Shown one piece after another: positions 33,747 to 42,859 of a stretch of 64,000 nt of DNA; position 1 is the first letter of the stretch, and the number at the start of each line of letters is the position of its first letter. Location: assembly GCA_024280855.1 (NCBI GenBank), contig JAJRPG010000034.1, positions 1-64,000 on the forward strand, read 5' to 3'. The DNA is from Planctomycetota bacterium (lineage in GTDB: Bacteria; Planctomycetota; Phycisphaerae; UBA1845). The translations under genes were made by a program, and so were the position numbers. Below the pieces are notes generated by a model. That model searched no databases. It was not told the DNA's origin and saw only the letters and a program-made list of their open reading frames with translations.

Positions 33747-34838
33747 GTGAGCGAAGACTTTCTTCCCGTGAAGGGGTACGACCATATTGAGTTTTATGTT
33801 GGTAACGCCAAGCAAGCGGCCCATTTTTATGACAAGACCTTCGGCTTTACGCCGGTGGCTAAAATGGGACTGGAAACGGGTAGCCGGCAAAAGGCTAGCT
33901 ATGTGATGCGGCAGGGGAATGTGCAATTCGTGTTAAGCTCTGCTTATACGCCTGACCACGAAATCGCACGACATTGCGCGCTGCATGGCGATGGTGTCAA
34001 AGCGATTGCGCTGGAAGTGAACGATGTTGAGAAGTCGTTACGCGAGGCTAAGAGTCGTGGCGCGACGGTGCTATTGCCAGCTAACCCGCAAGAAGACGAG
34101 CATGGCACCTATGTGACAGGCGAGATCAAGTATGCTGGCGATACCGTTTTTCGATTCGTTGAGCGGAAGAATTATCGCGGTGCGTTTGCGCCGGGGTATC
34201 AGCCCATCAACGCGCACGGTTGCGAGTCAGTCGGCTTTGCGGCGATAGACCATGTGGTTACTAATGTTTATCTGGGCGAGATGAATTATTGGGCGACATG
34301 GTACGAGCAGGTGCTTGGCTTTACCAACCTAGCTCACTTTACGGACAAGGATATTAGCACCGAGTATTCCGCGCTGATGAGTAAGGTGATGGAAAGCGGT
34401 AAGGGGAAGTGTAAATTTCCGATCAACGAACCGGCTGAGGGTAAAAAGAAAAGTCAGATTGAAGAATACCTCGACTATTATTATGGCCAGGGCGTGCAGC
34501 ATATTGCGCTTAATACGGCGAACATTTACGATACAGTCGTTGAACTTCGCAATCGGAATATAGATTTTCTGCGCATCCCAGATACCTACTACGAATACAT
34601 GAAAAACCGCGTCGGCGATGTGGGGGAAGACTGGGATAAACTTCAGGAACTCGGCATTCTTTTGGATAAGGACGACGATGGTTATCTCTTGCAGATATTC
34701 ACCGCGCCCGTTCAGGATAGGCCAACACTATTTTATGAAGTCATTCAGCGTCATGGCAGCAAAGGCTTTGGCATTGGTAATTTTAAGGCGTTATTCGTTA
34801 GCATCGAGGAAGAGCAGGCCTTGCGCGGGAACCTGTAG
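33747..34838 (+). CDS. hpd: 4-Hydroxyphenylpyruvate dioxygenase
   Basis: Converts 4-hydroxyphenylpyruvate to homogentisate, second step of tyrosine catabolism and source of the tocopherol/plastoquinone head group elsewhere. Two glyoxalase-like halves are visible. The Fe(II) ligands of the family are present: H169 in AAIDHVV, H252 in GVQHIAL and E331 in FYEVIQR. Length 363 is normal. The start is GTG 33747, set by AGGAGA at 33735-33740; frames reaching back to 33588 run into the repeat element and lack homology. hmgA, the next enzyme, follows after 112 bases. Confidence 0.96.
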   Translation: MSEDFLPVKGYDHIEFYVGNAKQAAHFYDKTFGFTPVAKMGLETGSRQKASYVMRQGNVQFVLSSAYTPDHEIARHCALHGDGVKAIALEVNDVEKSLREAKSRGATVLLPANPQEDEHGTYVTGEIKYAGDTVFRFVERKNYRGAFAPGYQPINAHGCESVGFAAIDHVVTNVYLGEMNYWATWYEQVLGFTNLAHFTDKDISTEYSALMSKVMESGKGKCKFPINEPAEGKKKSQIEEYLDYYYGQGVQHIALNTANIYDTVVELRNRNIDFLRIPDTYYEYMKNRVGDVGEDWDKLQELGILLDKDDDGYLLQIFTAPVQDRPTLFYEVIQRHGSKGFGIGNFKALFVSIEEEQALRGNL

Positions 34839-34950
34839 CAAGATGCCTAAAATTAAGATGTGTTGATCTACCGCTTGGACATTAAACAAACGAATGTGGG
34901 GTGAGCCTTATTGGTTCGCATAGCCCAGATCAGATAGGAGTTGATAAATA

Positions 34951-36168
34951 ATGATTCATTATCACAAACTCGGCAGTATTCCGCCGAAGCATCATGTGAC
35001 GCATAGAGAAAACGATAAGCTGCTCATGGAGCAGTGTATGACCCGCGTGGGTTTTGATAGTACCTACAGCATTTTATATTTTCGCACGCCGCCAACTGAT
35101 GAATGCGCAGTGCGGTCGATGGAGTTGCCGGGTTTTTGTCCGGTGAAACCCGTCGAGCATCAGCCATTGCATCGTCGTCATATTCGAACGCAGGATATTA
35201 AGCCGGATGGGGATTTTCTCACATCGCGCCGGACGTTGTTAATGAACGACGATGTGCATGTCGGCGTAGCTAAGATCAATCAGCCAGCTGGTCATCATTG
35301 GTTTAGTAACGCGCAATCTGATGAGTGTTGGTTCGCTTATGATAAGGGCGGATTGCTTGAGACGGTGTATGGGCCATTGCCTTTCAAGAAGCACGATTAC
35401 GTTATTATTCCCAAGGGCACACCGTATCGGCTACATGTAGAGGGCGACGCGGGAACGTTTTTGGTGTTCGAGTCGTCTAGCTACATTGATGTGCCCAAAC
35501 AGTTTCGTAACGAAGCGGGTCAAATAACAATGGACGGGCCTTACTGCCACCGTGATTTCAGGATGCCGCAGGAATTACTACAATATGACGAAAGCAAGCA
35601 TGGCAAGGGGCCGTTTCCGTTGATTGTTAAGTTTGCGAATCAGGTAGCCGTTCATGAATACGAGCATTTTCCGTGGGACTTAGCTGGTTGGGATGGTTAT
35701 TCCTATCCGGTGGCTTTTAACATTCACGACTATCAGCCTCGCACGGGTGCCATTCACCTGCCACCGACGATTCACATTACGTTTGCTGGCCGCGGGTTTA
35801 TCATTTGTAGTTTCGTGCCGCGTAAGGTTGATTATTATAAGGGTGAAGGGCATCAGGCGATTCCGTGTCCGTATGGCCATGCTAGTGTGGATTGCGATGA
35901 GATTCTTTATTACGTTGAAGGAAACTTTACTTCTCGAAAAGGGATTGAAGGGCAATCGATCAGCCTACACCCCATGGGCGTCCCGCATGGCCCGCATCCG
36001 GGAACGTATGAAAAAAGCGTCGGGACGGATCGGACTTCAGAGCTAGCTGTGATGTGTGACACGTTTAAGCCGCTTATCATGACCGACTTTGCGGCTTCTA
36101 TTGAACAGGAAGATTATCATTATACCTGGGTTAAGCGGGAGAATGAGGCGATCGAGACGAGTAAGTAA
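34951..36168 (+). CDS. hmgA: Homogentisate 1,2-dioxygenase
   Basis: Opens the homogentisate ring to maleylacetoacetate. 405 residues, of the shorter bacterial type. The Fe ligands expected by alignment with the human enzyme are present: H310 (YGHASVD), E317 (CDEILYY) and H346 (GVPHGPHPG). AGGAG precedes the ATG by about ten bases. With hpd it forms a tyrosine-degradation pair; maleylacetoacetate isomerase and fumarylacetoacetase are not in the window. Confidence 0.94.
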   Translation: MIHYHKLGSIPPKHHVTHRENDKLLMEQCMTRVGFDSTYSILYFRTPPTDECAVRSMELPGFCPVKPVEHQPLHRRHIRTQDIKPDGDFLTSRRTLLMNDDVHVGVAKINQPAGHHWFSNAQSDECWFAYDKGGLLETVYGPLPFKKHDYVIIPKGTPYRLHVEGDAGTFLVFESSSYIDVPKQFRNEAGQITMDGPYCHRDFRMPQELLQYDESKHGKGPFPLIVKFANQVAVHEYEHFPWDLAGWDGYSYPVAFNIHDYQPRTGAIHLPPTIHITFAGRGFIICSFVPRKVDYYKGEGHQAIPCPYGHASVDCDEILYYVEGNFTSRKGIEGQSISLHPMGVPHGPHPGTYEKSVGTDRTSELAVMCDTFKPLIMTDFAASIEQEDYHYTWVKRENEAIETSK

Positions 36169-36300
36169 TCTTTTTTGTTTAGTGTGCGGTTCTTTGAATT
36201 GGGATCAGGCAAAGGCTACGATTGAAGGAATCGGATTGACTGGCGAATAATGGCAAATCGACTAGTTGGGACGATATGTATAGCTAAACAAAATCTAGTG

Positions 36301-37230
36301 TCACAGCATGGACACCACGTCAAGAACCGGTTGCTTGAAATGATTTGCCCATGGTTCATCACATTCTAGTGTAACAGCAATTGTGGATTCAAGGCGTGCT
36401 TTGAGACCATTTTTGTTGTAATGGCTGGTTCCCATTATCCGTTCAATGTCATCTGCTAGAGCAGTGGAGAACCATTTGCCTTTAAAAATTCGGTGATGTT
36501 CACCTTTAGTAAACAGTTTATCAACTTTGATGGATGTGGTTTTCAGTCGTTTTTTGAATTCGGCTGTTGGGATTTTGTACCTTCGTGCAATCTTTTGAAC
36601 ATATGAATTGTATTTCGTTTCGTCAGTCGATTGGCAGGGGCTTATTTGGATTTGTGACTCTTTTCCGTAATTTGCTACGCGAGTGACCGTATATTCCGTA
36701 ACGCATAGGCATATACATATCCATTTTTTCCATAATTGAGCGATTCGTTGGCACCATGCCGATGCATCGGCCAGATCAGATTGCAAAACTCTGGGGTCTA
36801 CTGAGGCTACAGAAGCCGCACTAGTTAAGAGGTCTCCATGCAAGAAAATGTAATTTTGGGCATCATAATGCTCGGTGTAGACAACATGCTGTGATCGTTT
36901 CTTTTTGCGTTGTATGTCATCAACATCTTTATCGAGGAAGAAAATGCACGAAGTTTTATTTATTCCTAATGTTGAAGTAAGCGCAGATTTTTTTCGGAGA
37001 AAGGAAAAGAATTTGAGTAACGCTTGCTTTCCTCCTACTTTGCCAGGTAGTACTTCGGCTATAACAATTTCATATCGAACTTGTAAATTGGGTATTGATT
37101 CAATTACACGCGAGTAGAAAAAGCGGTCCAAATGTACTCCTTCTACAAAGATGAAGAGATCAGTCGATGACATTTGCATCATGCGAAGATAGCCTCCGGG
37201 TGTATGTTGAATGCGATTTATAATTTTCAT
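36301..37230 (-). CDS. DUF4435/TOPRIM-like protein, AriB-like effector candidate
   Basis: 309 residues. The N-terminal half has the TOPRIM-like DUF4435 pattern: FIFVEGVHLDRFFY (glutamate E30) and CIFFLDKDVDD (the DxD pair at 100 and 102). The C-terminal half is helical with several Lys-rich stretches (KKRLKTTSIKVDKLFTKGEH). It starts directly after the stop of the AAA ATPase, so the two are translationally linked. The AAA + DUF4435 pair is the makeup of the PARIS anti-phage system (AriA + AriB), where AriB is a TOPRIM nuclease released upon sensing of an anti-restriction protein. The assignment is by pattern and gene order. Confidence 0.75.
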   Translation of the reverse strand: MKIINRIQHTPGGYLRMMQMSSTDLFIFVEGVHLDRFFYSRVIESIPNLQVRYEIVIAEVLPGKVGGKQALLKFFSFLRKKSALTSTLGINKTSCIFFLDKDVDDIQRKKKRSQHVVYTEHYDAQNYIFLHGDLLTSAASVASVDPRVLQSDLADASAWCQRIAQLWKKWICICLCVTEYTVTRVANYGKESQIQISPCQSTDETKYNSYVQKIARRYKIPTAEFKKRLKTTSIKVDKLFTKGEHHRIFKGKWFSTALADDIERIMGTSHYNKNGLKARLESTIAVTLECDEPWANHFKQPVLDVVSML

Positions 37231-38424
37231 TTAGATTCTAAATATATTTTTGTCAGGGACATCCGCTAAGACTTCAGGTGAGTGAGTTGCAAAGATAAAT
37301 TGAGCTTTACTGTTTAAGGCTCGAAGCGAATGAATTAAGTCTCTCTGCCAGTCTACATGCATAGACAACTCGGGCTCATCTACCATCATGCTGTTTTCGT
37401 TAGCCAATAGAGATTGAACGAATATTCGTACCAGATGTTTCTCGCCCGACGACAATGATGCTAAGCCAATTGTTTCTCCTGCTAGGGTTTTAAATTCAAT
37501 ACATTCGTCGGTGAATTTGATTTTCTTGCTTTTAGTGAACATGCGTTCGATTAGCTCTTGAAGTTTATTGCGCGATGTCATTGCTGATTCTATTTTATCT
37601 TCTACGGAGTCAATAATCTGGACGACGTCTTGTAAGATTGGTTGGTCATGGAATCGCTTTGCAAACAATTTTGGAGTTTCAAGAATAGTTGCAGAGCGTT
37701 GTCTTTCTAGGAATTTCTCCACTCTTTCATATGCTTTTTCTGGTGTTAGTTTACCCTTGAAAGTTTTCCGTTTGGAATTTGTTGTGGAAAGAACAGCTCT
37801 TAAAATACTGACCAGTCCTTGCTCTTGAGCCGTCCTTACGTCTCGTGAAACTTGTGCGGAGTATTGTCTCCATGATTGGCTGATATGAGCAGCAAAAAAA
37901 GAGTCAAGATGATCCTCTGTTAATTCCATATGCCTCGAATATGGATGGTTCGATACTGCAAAATAGTTGCTATCGCCCACGTGTAGTCGCGTTGTTGGTA
38001 GGTACTCATGATTCCAACGCGTTGAAGCTGCATCTCTAGGAGACGAAGGCGAACAGCTCCATTCCAGGTTGCCATCGCGTGTCGGTTGTTCTTTGTTAAT
38101 GATCTCACTACTAACAGAGGTATCGCTTCTTGCGGGCGATCCTTTTTTTCGACGAGTAGTTCTGGCTGGCTTATTCATCTTAATCGATCTTGTGAATACT
38201 TTGTCCCAAGTCATCGAATAGATGCTGACTATTGCCGCTGTGAACGGAACATTTGTGAGGTTTTCTGTTTCGCCTGACATAGCGGAGTGAAGTATTTTTA
38301 GTAGTGAAGTCTTTCCGCTACCATTTAAGCCAAAAAAGATATTTGTGTCACGGTTTAATTTGAGGTCAAGCGGTTCTTTGCGCCCTGCTAAACCATCTAT
38401 CCGAAAGGACACAATATGGGCCAT
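37231..38424 (-). CDS. ABC-type AAA ATPase, AriA-like sensor candidate
   Basis: 397 residues of the AAA_15/OLD-type. Walker A is GLNGSGKTSLL (32-42), the signature is LSSGEKHLVRIF (~324-335), Walker B is MMVDEPELSMH (~346-356), and the H-loop is FATHSPEVL (~379-387). The middle (~120-300) is an insert of helical character. No TOPRIM domain follows, unlike OLD/GajA, since it is encoded separately in the next gene. The region is visibly more A/T-rich than the flanking housekeeping genes, suggesting acquisition. Together with the DUF4435 gene it resembles PARIS; other AAA + DUF4435 pairs exist, so the type is not certain. Confidence 0.8.
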   Translation of the reverse strand: MAHIVSFRIDGLAGRKEPLDLKLNRDTNIFFGLNGSGKTSLLKILHSAMSGETENLTNVPFTAAIVSIYSMTWDKVFTRSIKMNKPARTTRRKKGSPARSDTSVSSEIINKEQPTRDGNLEWSCSPSSPRDAASTRWNHEYLPTTRLHVGDSNYFAVSNHPYSRHMELTEDHLDSFFAAHISQSWRQYSAQVSRDVRTAQEQGLVSILRAVLSTTNSKRKTFKGKLTPEKAYERVEKFLERQRSATILETPKLFAKRFHDQPILQDVVQIIDSVEDKIESAMTSRNKLQELIERMFTKSKKIKFTDECIEFKTLAGETIGLASLSSGEKHLVRIFVQSLLANENSMMVDEPELSMHVDWQRDLIHSLRALNSKAQFIFATHSPEVLADVPDKNIFRI

Positions 38425-38597
38425 GGCGATATCCTCAAAATGTAGAACTGCTTAACTGCCACTTGCTTACATCGTACACTGGTGGCACTTAGCTATACAA
38501 GAACTTGATCAACATTATATGCAGGGTTTACATTCTGTATACTAGGTCAATATTACCTTCTAGATATGCGATAATTCTGGCTTCTATCGCTCAAGAA

Positions 38598-40376
38598 TTA
38601 GTTTGCGGAAGGTATTTTTCGAAACACTATCGTACCAAAGCTAGCTATGAGTAATGTGAATGCGATCAATCCCCAAGTTGAAGTCGTGGGGATAGCCGCT
38701 TCGCAGGCGTCGATTGTGCCGTTAAGGTTTTGATCTAGCGAAGCATCGTCGGTGATTTCGCATACGTCGGGGATTAGGTTTGCGTTGCAGTCGGCGAAGG
38801 TCAGGTTAGCTATGTCAGTGACGTCGTCTATGCCGTTACCATCGCAGTCGCCAGCCACGGCGGCTAGTGCGTCGAGTATGCCGTAACCTCTCACGAACTC
38901 GGCGTCGAAAGTGCCATTAGCTATGAAGTCGTTTGCAGTGTGCATTAGATACCATCGCATTTGCTCGATGGACCAAGTGGGATGAGCCTGTACCAGACAG
39001 GCTACCACGCCAGCAGCTAGTGGCGTTGATAGCGACGTGCCGCTCTTGCCGGTGTATGTGGTATTGCTACTTTCTGAAACCGTTCGTGTGTTCACGCCCC
39101 AGGCTAAGACTTCCGGTTTGGTTCGACCGTCGGCGGATGGGCCATCAGAACTAAAACCTGCGATGGTTCCCGTGCTATCTACAGCGCCTATGGTAATCAC
39201 TTCAAGTGCGTCGGCTGGGGCAATCAGACGCGAGGTCGCCGGGTCTGTGTCGTGGCCACTGTTGCCTGCGGCGTTAAGACAGTGCATCCCGTTCGCTGTT
39301 GCGATGTTGACAGCTATGGTGGTAACTGCGGTTAGCCCATCGAGGTCGCTCTGCGTATACCAGTCGATATAGCCCAGCGACGCTGTCACGAGGTCGGCAC
39401 CATTTAACTCCGCAAATTCCAGACCCGCGACGTAATTGTCTTCCTCAGCCTGATACTCCGCTGTCGTGTCTTCGGTCTTACAAAGAATGAACTCTGCATC
39501 GTAAGCCCCGCCGACGTAAAGGTTAGGTTTGTAAGCGCCGATTGTTCCTAAAATCCAAGTGCCGTGATTATGCTGCGTAGCTGGGTCGCCGGTTTGGAAA
39601 CTTGTATCGGCGTCGTTATCGACAAAGTCGAACTCAGCTATCACATTGAGGACGTGCCCAGGTTCATTGAAAGCATCGTGCGAGCGTTGAAACCCTGTAT
39701 CCAAAATAGCGATGCGAACCCCCGCGCCGGTGAAGCCAGCCGTGTGTAAATCCGTCAATTTGATCTGCACAAGTTGAGCTTCGGCTTCGCCGTAAAACCC
39801 CGCGGCGGATTTAAGATTTAGTGTAGGGTCGGAAAATTTATCGGTGCCAGCAGGGACGGGCGGCTGAATTCGTCTGCCACGACGCACCGGCTGAATGTTT
39901 GTGACTGATGGCAAGGCTGCGATTTGACGAATCTGCGCTTGCGTAGCGAATACACTTACGCTGTTGAGCCAACGACTCACGACGTGAACCTTTGCGCCAG
40001 TGGAACGCACCGCATCGATGTAAGATAGTGGTACAGGTAGATCGTGCGTGTCGAATAATTCTGGGGTATTGCGGCGCAGTGTACGTCGTTGAATCGCACG
40101 GTTGGTGAATAAGTCCTTCGCATTTTGTATCGCAGCGTTTCGATTTTGTGCGGATGGCAGTCCTTTTGTCGATTCAAAAAAGACCCATGCTTTGATGCGA
40201 TGGTCGATCGCTTGTTGAGAAAATAATTCGTTTAGAGAATGATGAACTTTTTGCACAGATCGAGGTGCGTCGTTGCCTGCGAGGTTAGAATTTAATTGTC
40301 CCATAGAAATAGGTAGGGACGCAGTAAGACTACTTGCAGCTACGATTGCAATTAGAAGAGGCCGTCGTGCGAACAT
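38598..40376 (-). CDS. Secreted subtilase (S8) with calcium-repeat stalk and IPTL-CTERM sorting signal
   Basis: 592 residues. Signal peptide (LLIAIVAASSLTASLPISMG), a propeptide of ~150 residues, then the subtilisin domain with catalytic Asp in IAILDTGF, His in NHGTWILG and Ser in GKSGTSLSTPLAAG; the oxyanion Asn is in LNAAGNSGH. Dockerin-like calcium repeats follow (GDCDGNGIDDVTDI; DQNLNGTIDACE). The end is IPTTSTWGLIAFTLLIASFG then a positively charged FRKIPSAN. This is the IPTL-CTERM tripartite signal: motif, TM helix, basic tail. It should be exported, processed by an exosortase and attached to the cell surface. An EpsI-type exosortase partner is encoded at ~51 kb. Confidence 0.92.
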   Translation of the reverse strand: MFARRPLLIAIVAASSLTASLPISMGQLNSNLAGNDAPRSVQKVHHSLNELFSQQAIDHRIKAWVFFESTKGLPSAQNRNAAIQNAKDLFTNRAIQRRTLRRNTPELFDTHDLPVPLSYIDAVRSTGAKVHVVSRWLNSVSVFATQAQIRQIAALPSVTNIQPVRRGRRIQPPVPAGTDKFSDPTLNLKSAAGFYGEAEAQLVQIKLTDLHTAGFTGAGVRIAILDTGFQRSHDAFNEPGHVLNVIAEFDFVDNDADTSFQTGDPATQHNHGTWILGTIGAYKPNLYVGGAYDAEFILCKTEDTTAEYQAEEDNYVAGLEFAELNGADLVTASLGYIDWYTQSDLDGLTAVTTIAVNIATANGMHCLNAAGNSGHDTDPATSRLIAPADALEVITIGAVDSTGTIAGFSSDGPSADGRTKPEVLAWGVNTRTVSESSNTTYTGKSGTSLSTPLAAGVVACLVQAHPTWSIEQMRWYLMHTANDFIANGTFDAEFVRGYGILDALAAVAGDCDGNGIDDVTDIANLTFADCNANLIPDVCEITDDASLDQNLNGTIDACEAAIPTTSTWGLIAFTLLIASFGTIVFRKIPSAN

Positions 40377-40589
40377 TGTTTATAATCCTTTGCATGGACC
40401 AAAGTCGTATCGGGAAAGTGTGAAGTCCGAACTCGCCCCCCTTTGCTACGCAACAACCAGACAAGCGATTAGGATGCTGATTGTTGTTGAGTCATACCAC
40501 GGTGATTATTATAGACGTTTTGCAGGGAAATTCAATGATTTTGACGTGTTAATTCTAGGCTATTCTGCGGTTATGCGCACGCCCGGTTT

Positions 40590-41663
40590 CTATAGCAGCA
40601 ATAACAACATGCCGCCAACGTAGGTGAAGCTGATGAGGACGGCGTCGAATCCGAAGCGGCGAAGCACCGTGCGGCGGCTTTTATAGGTCAAGCTGCCGAC
40701 GGTGATGACGGTGAGGATGATAGCTGTTAGTCCGGTAATCATGTGATCGTTCTGCGTTACGCTGCCAGGTGCAAGCAGCACCGGTTGGCCGTCGATTAGG
40801 GAGACGACTTTGAGTACGGGGATCACGAATATATTGAACATGTTCGAGCCAAAGATGTTGCCCAGTGCGAGATCGATATTGCCAAGTCTTATCGCAGCTA
40901 TGCTGGTCGCGATTTCTGGTAGCGAAGTAGCGACGGCTAGGAAGCACGCGCCGACGAATGTGGCTCCGAGAGGCCGACCTATGATTCCGATTTCGTGGGT
41001 GCTAAGTACATCACCCAGCTGAGCCAGCCACCAGGAAGCTGCCACGATGATGATGGCGAGTACGGCTAATGCCAAATACATTGAGCCTGGTACACGCTGA
41101 ACAGGTTTCTCTTCGGACTCATTGGCTAAAGCGCTTTGCGTTTTTTCAAAACGGTACACCAACCTCATGCATCCAAAGTAAGCTACGAGAATGAGAAGTG
41201 ACCATGCGATTTCAAACCATTGAGCAACCGACCCGGTGGAATTAATTCGGCTACTCACGACGAGGCCGAAGATCGCTAATCCGATCAGGGCTAAACCAAA
41301 TGAACTGGTGAGCGCATGTGCCGGACTAACTTTTCGTAATACAGACCCGCCGCCGATCATGGCATTCATCATGACGATAATAACTATATTGAATGCACAA
41401 CTGCCGAAAATCCCGCCGAGTGCTAAATCGACATTGCCGATGGTCGTCGCGGTTGATCCGGAAACGAGTTCTGGGAGGCTGGTCACGGTGGCTAATAAAA
41501 TTAGTCCGATCCATCCGCCGCCAATGTTGAGCAGGTCAGCTAACCGGTCGGCTAACTTGGCGAATTTTGCGCCGGCAAGGATGACGATTAAGCCGACGAC
41601 GAACAGCTCAAAGAATAACGCCCAGGTGGGTAGTGACTCCGAAAATATCATCTTGGACAGCAA
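40590..41663 (-). CDS. Calcium/sodium antiporter (CaCA family, YrbG-like)
   Basis: 357-residue integral membrane exchanger with two inverted halves. Each half carries the alpha repeat: SLPELVSGSTATTIGNVDLA with GGIFGSCAFNI in the first, and SLPEIATSIAAIRLGNIDLA with GNIFGSNMFNI in the second. The Glu of SLPE and the Asn/Ser of GS(N/C) form the ion site. TM helices alternate throughout; a cytoplasmic loop near 175-195 is charged (EKTQSALANESEEK). An alternative start is the next ATG (MIFSES). It stands alone. Confidence 0.93.
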   Translation of the reverse strand: MLSKMIFSESLPTWALFFELFVVGLIVILAGAKFAKLADRLADLLNIGGGWIGLILLATVTSLPELVSGSTATTIGNVDLALGGIFGSCAFNIVIIVMMNAMIGGGSVLRKVSPAHALTSSFGLALIGLAIFGLVVSSRINSTGSVAQWFEIAWSLLILVAYFGCMRLVYRFEKTQSALANESEEKPVQRVPGSMYLALAVLAIIIVAASWWLAQLGDVLSTHEIGIIGRPLGATFVGACFLAVATSLPEIATSIAAIRLGNIDLALGNIFGSNMFNIFVIPVLKVVSLIDGQPVLLAPGSVTQNDHMITGLTAIILTVITVGSLTYKSRRTVLRRFGFDAVLISFTYVGGMLLLLL

Positions 41664-41840
41664 GGGTAAGCGTTCCTTTCAGGCGGCGTATTCATGGCTT
41701 CTCATTTAACCATTCGACATTTCGCTAACAGAGCCATGATCTATATGGCCACATTGTCGGCTATGTATCTCGGATTAGCCATGCTAAATTATGAGGGAAT
41801 TTATAGCGGGCTTGGGAGACGCTGTCACACCGTGTTGAAA

Positions 41841-42059
41841 TTACCCAGCTCGAAAAAATCGAGAGTCCGTGCCGCCCGGGCCTACCTTTAGGCGAATGGA
41901 CCTGGCACACTTGGGGCAGTTGCCCACATAGGCTTCGCCAGCTGCGTTTCGATAAATGCGTGAATAGACATTGCAGCATTCAAACTGCATACCAATCCAG
42001 GGCCTGCCTGCGGCGGTGGAGGACTGATGGTCCGAAGTATGTTCGGCGTCGTTTGGCAA
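41841..42059 (-). CDS. Small zinc-binding protein, 72 aa
   Basis: A 72-residue protein. The conserved-looking core is GRPWIGMQFECCNVYSRIYR, followed by AYVGNCPKCARSIRLKVGPG and GTDSRFFRAG. The pair CC and CPKC makes a four-Cys zinc knuckle. From memory this sequence type recurs in planctomycete genomes; no search was made. The longest frame starts at TTG with AGGAAA only a few bases upstream, so the true start may be the internal ATG (MQFECC region) or another codon. Function unknown. Confidence 0.68.
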   Translation of the reverse strand: MPNDAEHTSDHQSSTAAGRPWIGMQFECCNVYSRIYRNAAGEAYVGNCPKCARSIRLKVGPGGTDSRFFRAG

Positions 42060-42226
42060 AGTTTCCTATTCCGAAAAAACAGTAAACTGAAATTCGTGTT
42101 TCGTTACAAAACATTCGTCGCGTACATAGATTCCGGCCGGGTGGCATGGGCGAAGGGCATCGGAACTCAAGCCACCCAGCGTGTCACCTACTACCAGGCA
42201 CTTACTCATTATCGACCGTCCACGAT

Positions 42227-42859
42227 TTAGTCATCAATTTGGTCCTGTACATAGGCCTCGACGGACGCTGCGCTTGATTCCGCTCTTGAAAGTATGCCTT
42301 GGAGATCTGCCCGAATCTGGTCCCGCTGCTTCGTGTCAGCTATTTCCGGGATGTTGATTCGCACACTATAAGCCGCAGCCTTGCTCGTCGCTAAAGCCAA
42401 GACACCAGCTACGCCAAGGTCGCTGACCAGGTATTTATTCGTGTGCTGTTTGAATGAATCAAGCGTAGTTAACACCGTCGCCGCGAGGGCAGCCATCTGC
42501 AACGGCACGCCCGCCGCTTCCAATACTGTCCGCTGATGTTGATTACGTTTACTTTCATCCTCCTTCGCCGCCTTAGCAGCCGAAGTCATATTCGCATAAG
42601 CCGCAGCGTCTTGGTCGATCAGGCTGCGAAATAGTTGGTCCGCGCGATGAAGCTGCTGCGAGAAAGTTTCAATCTTCTCACGGACGCTTGGCTCTGTATT
42701 CTTGTTGACCGAATAGGCTGTCACCATACGAGCCATCGCGCAGGACAACGCGCCCGTAGCTGCTGCGACTGCGCCGCCACCGGGTGTGGGCGTTCGGTTA
42801 GCTGTCTCGTCGAGAAATTTATCCAAAGTTAAACTGGCAAGCTCAGCCATGATTATCAT
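42227..42859 (-). CDS. Cyclodeaminase/cyclohydrolase family protein (FtcD-like)
   Basis: 210 residues, an all-helical protein of the formiminotetrahydrofolate cyclodeaminase family. TPTPGGGAVAAATGALSCAM is the hallmark, and DQDAAAYANMTSAAK follows at the expected distance. SDLGVAGVLALATSKAAAYSVRIN marks the C-terminal half. Members act on folate C1 units, removing ammonia from 5-formimino-THF or hydrolysing methenyl-THF. The gene overlaps the DUF2064 gene as ATGA (start 42859); ATG 42850 is an alternative. Confidence 0.92.
   Translation of the reverse strand: MIIMAELASLTLDKFLDETANRTPTPGGGAVAAATGALSCAMARMVTAYSVNKNTEPSVREKIETFSQQLHRADQLFRSLIDQDAAAYANMTSAAKAAKEDESKRNQHQRTVLEAAGVPLQMAALAATVLTTLDSFKQHTNKYLVSDLGVAGVLALATSKAAAYSVRINIPEIADTKQRDQIRADLQGILSRAESSAASVEAYVQDQIDD

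Noticed and set aside
41694-41891. 65-residue plus-strand frame after the Ca2+/Na+ exchanger start
   Set aside because: Overlaps the small zinc protein on the opposite strand and shows no motif; likely chance.
42060-42226. Plus-strand frame across the gap between the zinc-knuckle and FtcD-like genes
   Set aside because: No motif or ribosome-binding site, and it overlaps the start of the zinc-knuckle gene.
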